Source of the DNA: Stromatinia cepivora
Lineage: Eukaryota; Ascomycota; Leotiomycetes; Helotiales; Sclerotiniaceae
Reading direction: 5' to 3'
Length of the DNA stretch: 64,000 nucleotides
Assembly: GCA_014898415.1 (NCBI GenBank)
Contig: RCTD01000001.1
Location: forward strand, 1,736,001-1,800,000
Within the stretch, counting starts at the first letter, position 1, and the number at the start of each line of letters is the position of its first letter. Positions 12,273-23,660 of this stretch are shown one piece after another. Below the pieces are notes generated by a model. It saw only the letters and a list, made by a program, of their open reading frames with translations. It had not been told where the DNA came from and did not search any database. The position numbers and the translations under genes are program-made.

Positions 12273-12338
12273 GTGAATGCGCACTTGCATACATAAGCTC
12301 TATTAGTGAATGCGCACTTGCATACATAGGCTCTATTA
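12273..12338. repeat. 33-bp tandem duplication
   Basis: Two adjacent 33-bp copies starting GTGAATGCGCACTTGCATAC differ at one base (A or G at the 24th position). Intergenic; likely a replication-slippage duplication. Confidence 0.95.
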
Positions 12339-12926
12339 GTATCACCCAATGCGAGAATCTTGTTTCATGAAATCTTGTTGGTCAATGTAAACATCCTTTT
12401 ATCGCTTTTATTTCCATATTTGATTTACTCTTTGAAAAATGTCATCTTCGAGAATGATCTAATATCAGATGGATGTGAACGTCTGATGTGTGTTGTGGAC
12501 CTAGGTATATTGAAGTGGAACGGATAGGCTTTCGATAAGGATTTATTTGGGGGATCAACAATCTCAGCGCAGATACCTGGTTGAATGTCTCAGAATTGGC
12601 GAAGGATACAAACGACCAGGGAGATATTCTACGTGTGACCACATCCGAAGGTCTCTTCATACCATACGATACTCTTTCTACCTGACCTACCTATACTTTA
12701 AGCTCACGTCATAATAATATCAAATTATTGTATTTTTACTTATATTTTCTCAGTCTTCCCCGATTTTCTCTTTCCTCTTTTCCGACATCCCTCGTCCCCT
12801 CCTGCCACGCATTTGAAGCGGATCCCACTTTGCCAGCCCCCCTCTCAGAGTGCTCTCATGCCGAGTATCACACAGCTTCGATGAATTTGACATCTTCATG
12901 CCATAATAGAAGTTCGAATATCCACA

Positions 12927-15900
12927 ATGGCAGCGGTCGAGCTTTTGTTGTACGGAAGCGATTGCCTAGGGAGCGATTGTGGATCGACTACGACGTTTCC
13001 TTGGACGATTGGGTGGGATGAGGGGGATATTCGCATAAGGCTGGGATTTATCGCGAGAGCTTGGGAGGCATCGCGAATACATAAGGATGTGTATCATTCA
13101 GCATTGGTATGCATACAATAATTTTTCAGTGGTTTTAATTCTGTGTCCGCTACGAGGTTGAGCTGGCGCAAAACAAATTGTGCTTCTGGTTTGATGTTTT
13201 GAGGAATTCAATGCAATGGTCGCGAGCACTTGGGATGAGATTGGGAACAATCCGGCCGCAATACATATATTGGAATTCAATCAGTCATGGAGGGATTGTT
13301 TGAGCCTCTCCCTCATTTGCCAAATGCTGTATATGCAGTAGCGACTTCATTATGTGCACGAGATGATTTAGGCTCTATGGACATGGATCTCTAACGTTGT
13401 TCGCAGGACATATCCTCCCATTCGATAGATGCGCGGCCTCGCAGACGAATACACGAAAGGTTGAGAATTGCAGATTTATTACCAAGATGGCAATGTTATA
13501 TGTCTGCACAAAGCAACGGAGACAGTATAGCCGACCTACACGACACCAGTTCGCTCGCCAAATCCCGAGCGCAAGACTATTTCAACCATCCCGCTACCCC
13601 TAGAATTTTGCGAGAAAGAAGATGTGACCCTTCACAATTTGACGATCCTAGGCTAAGTCCCTCTGTCGATTTTAGTTCTCAAGATGGATTCATAGTTGCT
13701 GCAAAGAAAAAGAATAAAGGGAAAAATAATGCGTCTGTGGCCAGACCAAAGGAAGATGATGGCGATGATGAAACGAAGAAGAACGAGGATGACGGTAATA
13801 ATGGTGACAAAGGGCATGGCGCAGGCGGTGATTCTGGAGCTAATGGAGGTGATTCCGGGAATGGAGGGGACGACAAAAAAGAGGATGACAAGAGGGAAGA
13901 TGAGAAGAAAGAAGAGGAGAAGAAAGAGGAAGAGATTCAGGAAGAAGAGAAACCCATTGAGCCAGCCGCCGAAGACTTACCGGACAGCTTCACTGTAACG
14001 ACTAAGAAAGAGAAGAAGAAGAAGAGGGGAAAAACTGCCGAGCCGGAACCAGAACTAGAACCAGTCCCACCTCCGCCGCCTCCCGCTCCCGAGATTAAAG
14101 TCGCCGAGACATTCGATGACATTAAATTGGATGATGGACCTAAGCTCAATCTCAGTCCGGATACTGGCGGCAGTACCGCAAGCCCAAAATTACCTGGTGT
14201 TCTTGGTGGATGGGGTAGTAGCTGGATTACTGGCACAGTATCGAAATGGGGAATCGGGAGCGCAACCAGTGCAAGAACTCCATCTCCAGTAAACAAATCC
14301 GCGGAAGACACCAAAAACCCTTGGAGTAATGATCGTGGTAAGCCCGAACATCAAAACCTAGGATTTACATTTGGTGCCCTTGACCAGGATGAAACTAAAA
14401 GCAGCTTAGCAAATTCCCGGAAAATGGAAACAAAACCTGACCCGAAACCCGAGCCAAAACCTGAACCAAAGCTTGAACCGAAGCCTGACCCGAAACCTGA
14501 ATCGATACCAGAAGAAGATAATGGACTTGGCATTGGTCTTTCCAAAAAGGAAAAGAAGAAAAAGAAAGGCACTGTAGCATCAGCGATAGACATGTTCGAA
14601 GTGGCCCCAAAAGAAGAACTAAAAGTGGAACCTCCGAAACCCATTGATATTCCTGCCCTGGACGACGCTTGGGGTGCTTGGGGGGCTACAAGCAAAAAAA
14701 TGAAAGGTAAAGCAGCCAATGAAACCCCTAAAGTCAATGAAACTCCAAAAGTGGAAGCCGTAGTCGAGCCCGTTGTTGAAGAGAAGCCACCCACTCCTCC
14801 TCCTGAGCCTGCCCCTGTGGAAGATATCTGGAACATTGGAACAACCTCCAAGAAAAGCAAAAAGAAAAAGGAAAAGCTTGCTGAACAATCAAAACCAGAA
14901 GAGTCACCTATACCGGATCCCGAACCCGAAAAAGAGCCCGAACCCGATCCTATTCCCGAACCGAAAAAGGAGGAGGAGCCCATTTCCGTTTGGGGTAATG
15001 CTAAATCGGGTAAGAAAAAAAAGGGGAAGAATGCCATTATTGACGAACCGCCAAAAATAGAAGAACCACCACCAGTCGTGGAACCACCTGAGCCCGAGCC
15101 TGTTGTTGAGGAAGAGGTTGAAGAAGATTTCAGCTGGGGATGGGGACTTTCTAAAAAGGAGAAGAAGAAGAAGAAAGGAGCTGTAGAAGAGCCAACCCCT
15201 CCTCCAGAGCCAGAAAAAGAACCTGATCCAATAGTTGAACCCGAAAAAGATCCCGAGCCCGAACCTGAGCCACCACAACCGGAACCAATTTCAAATACTA
15301 AATTGTCCAAGAAGGAAAGGAAAAAGAAAGGTAAGAACGCTGTTATGGAACCTGAAGTTGTGAAGCCACCAACACCACCTCCACCTGACCCGGAGCCGGA
15401 GTTTGAACCTGAACCTGCAGAAGATACCAATTTATGGGACTCATGGGGACTCAGTAGTTCCACAAAGGAGAAGAAAAAGCAATCCAAGGATGTGATTCTA
15501 CCAACTGCTCCAGCGATCGGTGGTTTTGATTGGGGATTTGATGACAAAGTGAAAGATGAGCCAGCTGAAGAAGAATTCAAGGATCCAGAACCAGAACCAG
15601 CCTCAAAATCCGTGGAATCTGTGGGTATCTGGGGTGCTCTTACCTCTAGCAAAAAGAAGGAGAAAACTTCGAGCAAAGATAAAGATAGGGCCTCTATCAA
15701 GGACAAGGATAGGAAGAAAGGTAAAAGGAGTGCCGAGGAGCCCAAAGTGATCGAGGACTTTGATGAACCTGTACCTGCACCGGCTCCTGACCCACCTCCA
15801 GCTGTTATGGACGATTTTGACTGGAATTTTACTACTACTTCAAAGAGAGACAAGAAGAAGGGGAGCAAAAACAGGGAATTCACTCCTGAACCTGAGAGTA

Positions 15901-18900
15901 AGCCGATCATGGAAGCAATTGAGCCTGCAGATAATAACGACGGCTGGATGAATTGGGGACAAAACACCAAAAAGAACAAAGAGGAGCCTTTACTTCCTGT
16001 TGATGACTATGAAGAGCCCATGTCGCCTCCGCCAGTACCAGATGCTCCCCCTGCGGTTGACGACTTCATGGGATGGGGTTTGTCTTCGAAAGACAGGAAG
16101 AAGAAAAAGAGCCTTGTCGAAGAACCCACAAAACCTGAGTCTATCAAGGAGTCCAAATTTGATGACTTTTTTAGTCCGATTTCTTCCAAGCCAGCCGCTA
16201 AGCTTAGCAAGAAAGAACAGAAAGAAGCCGACAGAGCTAGAAGGAAGGCAGAAAAGGAAGAAGCTGAAAGGAAGCTGGCGGAAGAGGCAGAGGAGGCAGC
16301 TAGATTGGAAGCTGAGGAACAGGAAAGACTTGAAGCTAAAGAGCGAGAAAGACTTGAAGCCGAGGAACAGGAAAGACTTGAAGTCGAGGAACAGGAAAGA
16401 CTTGAAGCTGCAGAGCGAGAAAGGCTCGAAGCCGAGGAACGGGAAAGGCTCGAAGCCGAGGAACGAGAAAGGATTGAAGCCGAAGAGAAAGCTAAGGCAG
16501 AAGCTGAAGCCGAATCCGAATCCGAATCTGAACCAGAGCCTCCCAAGAACGATTGGAGCTCAATATGGGGTCTAGCCTCGGGCAGCAAACAAAAGAAGAA
16601 GAGCGACAAGAAGAGCAAGAAAAAGGCTATCCTTGAAATTGAAGCTCCACCTCCAGCTCCAACTCCGCCAGTCGAGACGCCAGTGGAGCCGCCAGCAGAG
16701 CCTGAGACAGATAATTTGTGGGGTTTTGGATCCGCATCGAAGAAATCAAAACCCAAGGAGAAAGAAGCTCCTCCTGTCAAACTCAGCAAAAAGGAACAAA
16801 GAGAGGCTGATAAGGCAGCCGAAAGAGCTAGAAAGAAGGCTGAAAAAGAAGAGGCCGAAGCGAAAGCTGCAGAAGAGGCAGCTAGATTGGAAGCCGAAGA
16901 ACAAGCAAGACTCGATGCTGAGGAGCAAGAACGAATTGAAGCCGAGGAACAAGCAAGAGCCGAGGCTGAGGCTTTGGAGGCCGAAGAGCAAGCTAGAATT
17001 GAAGCTGAAGCTGCGGAAGCAGAAGCCAAACGATTAACTGAAGAGGCTGAAGCAGAAGCCAAACGATTAGCTGAAGAGGCTGAAGCAGCTAAACCCAAAA
17101 TGAAATTGTCAAAGAAACAACAAAAAGAAGCCGATCGATTAGCTAGGAAGAAAGCCGAAGAGGAAGCCGCCGCAAAGGAGGCAGAAGAACAAGCTATTAG
17201 AGAAGCGGAGGAGGAAGCCGCAAGAGAAGAAGAGGAACGAGCGAGAGAGGAAGAGGAGGAACGTGAACGAGAGGAAGAGGAGGAACGTGAACGAGAGGAA
17301 GAGGAGCGTGCTAGAAGGGAAGAGGAGCGTGCCAATAAAGAAGTGGAGGAGAAAGCTGAAGCTGCTAAAAGGGCCAAAAAGGAATCTAAGTTAAGCAGAG
17401 GTAAGAAGTCTAAACACAGCAAGGAACCAGAACCTATCCCTCCACCACCACCGCCAATACCGACCAAAGCTCCCACTCCAGAACCAGATGAAGACCTAGA
17501 ACCAACCCAGGAAGAAGTGGACGAAATTCTAGCTTTAGGAAATCGCACAAAGCCAGCGTCGCAAGCCTTTAGTTTTTGGGGAGCTCCAAAAAAATCACCA
17601 GTAATAGAGAAGCCATCACCAAACAAGGATATTGAATTTGGTAAGACTAATCTTACCGAGGCATCCACCAAGGATCTCATGGCTTGGGGCACGGGATCAG
17701 ACGAGATTGCGATTGCTGACAAAGCGACGCGTCCAGTAACCTCTTCTAAGAACAATGACACGACATCTAAATGGCCACCACCCTCAATAAAATCAAGCTT
17801 ATTAAAGAAACCACTTGGAGGAACAGTAGCTGATAGGTTAAGAGCATTTGAAGCAAATAAAGCCCCTGAAGAGCTCGATGAGCCTGATGAGCCCGATGAG
17901 CCTGAAGAAGTAGATGAATATTTTCCAGCGCCTTCTCCTCCTCCGCCTCCACCTCCACCTCCACCAGATGTGCAGCCTGCGCCGACTAAGGAAGAAAGGA
18001 GAAAACTAAAATCATTCAGAAGAGACAAGGAAAGGTTTGAAGATCCAGAGGTATTTCCTGGTGCAGTCCCGGGATCTGCATACGACGACGAAATTATTGA
18101 TATTGTTGAGATGCCAGTTCAAAAGAAGAACAAGAATAAATCTGGTAAGATCAAGGAATCTTCTAGAGCACCATCTATACCTGTTGAACCACCTACACCA
18201 CCTCCTGAGGTAGAACCGGACCTGGAACCGGATTCAGATCATAAATCCTCCAAAAAGGAACGACCTCGAGTTGTTCGTGATGGATCTTCTTGGGGAGCCT
18301 GGGGAGCAGAGCCCCGTAAGGAAGAAAAAGAAAAAAAATCATCCAGAGACCGTGAACCTAGATTTGATGAGCCTCCTATCTTGAAAGAGGAGAGAAGATC
18401 CACGAGAGAATCCGAACCTAGGCACTCTAAATCCAGAAGATCATCTACCAGAGAGGAGAAAGCTTCTTCATCAAAGGACTCATCTTCAGATAAAGCAGAC
18501 AAGTCATCAAAGGCGGACAATAGACCACCGGTTTCTAGAGGAATATCAAATATGTTTGGGCCTCCTACACCACTATCAAGGTCTAATTCAAAGTCTGAGA
18601 AACGACCGAGTGTAAGTAGAACAAGCTCACGCCGACAATCCGTCAACATGGACAGTTCCAGCTACCCAACTCCACTTCCTGATGATTCTCGTGATCCTCC
18701 TCTAATGCCCGCAAAAGCCGCGAAGATGTTTGGTGTCGGTGTTCCTGGCAAGCTTTCAAGAAGCAAGTCCGAAAAGACCAGGCCATCACGTGGTACGTAA
18801 CTCCATAAAGGTATCATAATTCTTACTTATGCTAACATCAATTATGAAGATGATGACGTGGTTGATGGTGACGTGGCAGATCCTATCCGTCATAGGTCTA

Positions 18901-20198
18901 GTCGTGATAGAAAAGGAAAACCAAAGGTAACGGATGACTCAATGTTTGGTGGGCAAGCGCCACCACCTGTACCTATGCCTCCGCCGCCCATGGATATACC
19001 AATTCGAAGGAAGACTATGCCTACCACAGACTGGGGTGCTAATACCAGAGCATATCAACAAAGACGCCAAGAGGATGATATTTTTATGGTAGACCCAGGC
19101 CCATCGGAAAATCCAGGAGCACCTGGACTTAAACGAACCGATCCAAGCGCTCGCAAATCCGGTTTGGGTGGCATGTTTGGAGGCGTTTTCGGGAAAAAAG
19201 ATAAGGAAAAGGATCGCCCGGACCTTAAACGTCGAAGTACTGCCCCAGCTGAAGATGCGAGCCGTGCATATAGACGGGATGATCGAAAGACTAGAAGATC
19301 TTCTAGAGATGTAGGCCCCGAAATCGATGTCACCATGACAGGTGCCGCTTCCGAAGAAGATCAAGAGGCAAGAAGAGCAGCTCGACGTGCACGAAGGGCT
19401 GAACGTGAAGCCGGCCAACGAGGTGGGGAAGACACACGAGCAACCAAGGAGGAGGAAAGAAGGGAGCGTCAACGTAGGGAAGAAGAGGACGAACGTGAAG
19501 CACGAAGAGCAGCCAAGAGAGAGAAGAGGCGTGCTGCAGAGGCCGCTGAACGTAGAGTCGGAGAGGAAAGGGAAGCAAAAGATGCCGAACGTGCTGAACG
19601 CCGAAGAGCCAGAAAAGAAAGAGAAGCTGCACAAACAGATGGCGAGCCACGTGGAGAAGATCCGTCGCGTTCTAAACGCAGACGCAGTCACAAAGACGGC
19701 GATGATGATGAAGCTCGTCGACGAAGACGTGAATATCGGGTAAAGTCATCAGATCCTCGAAAATCAAGTCGCAAATCTGCACCAGCTCCGGAGCCAGAAT
19801 TTCTTCCAGCCGATGGTCCCGTCTATAGCCGTTCAAAACCTAAAACTCCAGCTTGGCCTCATAGTGGTACAGACTCTTGGGTGAGAGAGAACTCGGATGC
19901 ACCACCTCCACCAAATTTCCCTACAAAAGAAGCATCTCCTGTTGATGACACTGTCGGTGGAGAAGCTGAGAGAAAAAGAATGAGAAAAACAAGGCCAGGG
20001 GGAAATGACGATGATAAACGACGAAGAAGGGATGAAAGAAGACGTGAAAAGGAGATAGAGAAACCTACAAGAAGCTCAGAAGGCAGTCAAGAGGACGCTT
20101 TACGAGAAAGTCAACGAGACTCTGGTTTCGAGACGTCTCGAGCGCCAAGTGCTTCCGGTGGTCTCTTCAGTCGTTGGAAGAGATATGGTGGGTTCTAA
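12927..20198 (+). CDS. Giant low-complexity modular protein, unknown function
   Basis: Predicted 2304-residue protein. Exons: 12927-13106, 13407-18792 and 18850-20198; introns are 300 bp (donor GTATGC, acceptor TTCGCAG) and 57 bp (GTACGT, TGAAG). The ATG at 12927 has a good context (CACAATGGC). Exon 1 and exon 2 join in phase 0 to give KDVYHSAL-DISSHSIDARPRRR. The first intron is long, so an extra exon inside it is possible. From about residue 160 to 1100 there are some eighteen degenerate modules: a Trp-Gly-rich element, then SKKEKKKKKG-like basic cluster, then an acidic Pro-Glu spacer (PEPEPEP). Residues of roughly 990-1420 form long Glu/Arg/Ala helices with SKKEQKEADRARRKAEKEE starters. 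The C-terminal third is Ser/Arg/Glu-rich and ends in charged helix (RRAERE type) and GGLFSRWKRYGGF. No enzymatic domain or membrane segment is seen. A scaffold or tether is possible, but I do not recognise the family. Confidence 0.82.
16307..16485 (+). repeat. In-frame 24-bp repeat array within the giant gene
   Basis: About seven copies of a 24-bp unit encode (L/I)EAEERER-like octads (variants LEAEEQER, LEAKERER, LEVEEQER, LEAAERER). The unit is in frame and would extend a continuous charged alpha helix, with i to i+4 Glu/Arg pairs. Confidence 0.85.
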
Positions 20199-21654
20199 TG
20201 AAATGGAATGATTTTATAACGAAATGAAAAACGAAGATATGACCTACGATGTTATTCTGGTCATGGGAACTGGGTAGGATGAGCGTATGTATTTTTGATT
20301 TTGTTCTCATGTTTTGATTTTTGTTATTATAGCGAGCGAAGAGGCTTTGGAAAGATTTGATTGCCGGGGGAATCTATCCGGTGTTATCGTTGCAGAAATG
20401 GTCTCGTCGTTCTCTTCTACTGTATATCCTTACTATGTTTTTTTAATGTTATATACCGCACGGAGCAAAGTACTGTACACGTTAAGCTCGAAGAATCACC
20501 AATCTACTTTTAGATGCCCTATTTATTCAAGGGACATTTCACCTCTCTAAGTTCATTGCCCGATACTCAGAATTTAACCGCAACAGCCAACCCTCAAATT
20601 ACAAACTTCAAGTCCCTCTGTATACGCGTCCAAACGTCACGATAAACAACAGCCCATTTTAATCTAAGAGGAAGAAGTATATCTCGAGATATCTGATCTA
20701 TACATGCATATCCATAACATCACCTGATGTGAAGGTTACTGTACAAGTAAAGCACCTGCCAAAGTCAAGTAAAAGGGAACAATTCGCTGAATGTAGTAAT
20801 CAAAATTCAAGGGTGGGGCCAATCGGCACGGAATGTCGGGGTTGCCAATATACGCTTAACCAGCTTAGGTTATTTTATCCTTTCGAACTTGGAGTTGGTT
20901 ATGAATGGATATGAATGGTTGATATTGGTTACTCGTGTCGTGGCTGTTGTATGGCTGAATGCAGATACCCAAGTAGATAGGGAGTCTTATCGATTGGAAG
21001 GGTCACTAGGTCATATTTCTTGGAGATGTGATACCTGATACCACGATATGGGCGTTTCCTTGTACGCAGTCCATGTATGTGGTACCAGGGGAACGGATGT
21101 GAGTGGAGAAGGCTGCACACCACCTCTCCTTTTATCTCGTCCACTTGGATCGGGATTCACAACCCGGCTATGATGATTCCTTCTTCCATCGCGATTTCCT
21201 TTCCCTATTTGAGATGGCTAGCTCGATGACTGGGTTGGTATGCTTCTGCAGTACTGAGGGTTGTCGGGAAGACGCTTGTGTTTATATCTGAAGGAGGTCC
21301 ACGTTTCAAAATTCTGTGTAGCTTTAATATTGAAGTTCAAGGTATAACCACCCCCTCCAGAGGTCATTATCTCATTTCTTCCTTTGATCCATTAAGAGCC
21401 TTTCCACAATATGATATAGCCTATTTGTATCGCATTTGTTGTCCATTCTCAGTACACTTCATGAATTGACAGCTTTTCTATCAAGGACACTTTGATACTG
21501 AACTGCTTTTACTCAAATAATAGATATTTGCACTTCCATCTATCATACATCCTAAAGGGCAGGCGAGATTCATCTACATAATTTCTTTTCACGGCATATT
21601 GCACGACGACACCGAAAGCTTGGGCACTTATTGGTGGTTTCCTAGAGTGACATA
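20199..21654. other. Intergenic region
   Basis: 3' flank of the giant gene and promoter of the next plus-strand gene. Only short open frames without recognisable content. Nothing else seen. Confidence 0.6.
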
Positions 21655-23243
21655 ATGATCGCTATCGATACAACTTTATTATCAAATCAATGGCCTCTTG
21701 GCCTTGGTGTAATTGTATTGCTGCTCACTATCACTGCACTTGCATTTACACAAAGTTGGCACAAGTCCCTATTCAACAAACTTCATATTCAACATCGACG
21801 CGCATCTACCTCTGCAACACCTCCTCGTTCACTGTCTCCAAGCAAGAAAAGCATCGATAAATCATTGAGCTCCACTATCAAAGCCCCAAATTACTATGAT
21901 GTATTGCCTCCCTCGAGACGTTTCACGCTTCCACAGGTTGCGGAAACTATTCCTCCACGATTCGGCACAGTCTTGACCTCAACCAACCCATCAAATGAGC
22001 ACATGGCAGGGAATAAATTACCTATGACTCAGTCTTATACTCTCGGATTTGAAACTCCAAAATATACACCAATGGGTTTCTCTACCCAAGAACTTAACGT
22101 CATGGGTGATTTCCCACCTTATCATATCTTGACCGGCGTCCCTCTACCCCAACCCTACGAAGGATTTAATCCCGAAAAGGCTCTTCCTAGACCTTACAGG
22201 CCTATAAGATGGCAATATCATCAGACTATGTGTAGGTACATCTCTCTCTTCCATTGAAAATTTACTGATACTTCTTAGCTCTTCAAAAAATGGAATCCGA
22301 CTGGTGGCTCGAAGTCGAGAATACATATTGTTCCCGCATCGCCGAACGTCAAGGACTCTTCAAACAATACGGCAAAATGGTACTTGACTACCTTCCCGGC
22401 AGTGAACTTGCCACTAAAGAAATCATGGAAATGTGTCTTCAATTCTACTGTGCCCGCTACCCCGCCCATTTCTTCCTTTCGCCTGACAAAAGAACATTCC
22501 ACAATGCTCTCCTCAAAACTAGCACCGAAATCAAATCCATGCATCCCCTACACGTCCTCCTGAACAACGTTCCCGAAGATTTCGCAATCGTGTTGAGGAA
22601 TGACGAAGATGGAATGTACTATTTCCGCGCCGGCGTCGTCTGTAGCTCACTAGGCTGGAACGTCGCCACGAAAATTGGATTAAAGCTCGAGGATATCCAT
22701 AAGCCGATCCCAGATTACAAAGAAAAAATGTCTTTCAGTATGGATCGCTTTTTCACAAAGATGTCGGCCGATGCTCCAATCCAGCGTGGTAGCTGGGGTC
22801 TTGAGATCGACGCTCCTTTATTCATGCCTGCTGGCCATCCGCATGAAAAATTGCGAGAATTACAAAAGGAAGATTTGACGATTGAAGAATGTAGTTTGAG
22901 AGTTGATTGGCAGACACTAAGACGATTACCGTTGAGTGGAGGCGTGGTGTTTAACTTCAAAGCGTTATTCACGCCCGTGACGGAGTTTAGGGATGAACCA
23001 TATATCCCGGCATTGATGTGCAGGATCTTGAAAGAAGGAAAGAAGAATTTGATGAAATACAAGGGGACGTGGCATGTAGAGCATGTGGTTATACCGGCGA
23101 TGGAGGAGTGGGCTAAGGAACAGGCGGAGAAGGGGTGGGTAGTGCCGCAGGAGGGAGAGGAAGTTTGGAAGGAGGAGACCTTGAGTGAGAGTCCGTATTT
23201 TCCGGGTTGGGAAGAAAAGTGGCATAGGCAGCAGGGGTTTTAG
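21655..23243 (+). CDS. DUF3445 protein (heme-dependent N-demethylase alpha-like), membrane-anchored
   Basis: Predicted 513-residue protein. Exons 21655-22231 and 22279-23243, with a 47-bp intron (GTAGGT donor, CTTCTTAG acceptor), join in frame to give HQTM-SLQKMESDWWLEVENTY. Residues of about 14-33 (PLGLGVIVLLLTITALAF) form one membrane segment. The body, from PPYHILTGVPLPQPYEGFNP through WLEVENTYCSRIAERQGLF, FLSPDKRTFHN, VCSSLGWNVATKIG and SWGLEIDAPLFMP to LRVDWQTLRRLP, is the DUF3445 pattern. In bacteria that family includes the heme-binding alpha subunit of an oxidative N-demethylase; fungal members have no established substrate. It lies directly upstream of a decayed adenylate-forming reductase on the same strand. 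Confidence 0.85.
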
Positions 23244-23660
23244 TTCGGATCTTTGGAGGCTTTTGGGTGCTATTAGCGGGACGTGTGGATGCTTTTTCTA
23301 TTTTGTATTCTTAAAGCCTTTTATTTATCCTCAATCTCGATATCCTCAATTTTTGATACCATATTTGGTTGCTTGCACGGTCGGGAAAGGCGGACTTTAA
23401 CTTCACTTGTATATCATTGAATCATCAATAGTCTTGGTAGTCAATGGCAAAGCTTGATTGACAAGTTTTAATCGGCGCATTTTCTATTTGGGATATATAG
23501 CGGCAACGGCAATCGTAATATTGACTTTGCACGGACTAGATTTATGTTGATAGCTACCTTATTGACATCTCGATCTCCTTCGAAAAGGGTGCTTACATGA
23601 TATTTCGATAAGGCTTCTTCACTATAAGGATAACTCAAGGTTGGTCCCAACATCAAACAT
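23244..23660. other. Short intergenic region
   Basis: 3' flank of the DUF3445 gene and upstream sequence of the broken reductase gene. No feature recognised. Confidence 0.5.

Larger units (their letters stand above)
10140..12926. other. Intergenic region without a supported gene
   Basis: About 2.8 kb between two divergent genes, so it contains both promoters. Open frames of up to about 120 codons occur but show no recognisable domain or splice-supported extension. It holds several short repeats listed separately. The last 200 bp before 12927 are pyrimidine-rich, as is common in fungal promoters and leaders. Confidence 0.6.

Noticed and set aside
14351..18028. Very long minus-strand open frames (542 and 673 codons) opposite the giant gene
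   Set aside because: They are Ser/Leu/Gly/Phe-rich mirror images of the Lys/Glu/Pro-rich sense frame, with no splice or start signals. They arise from its codon composition.
12927..20198. Identification of the giant protein as a Woronin-body tether (leashin)
   Set aside because: Size and repetitive nature are similar, but I see no specific motif supporting it.
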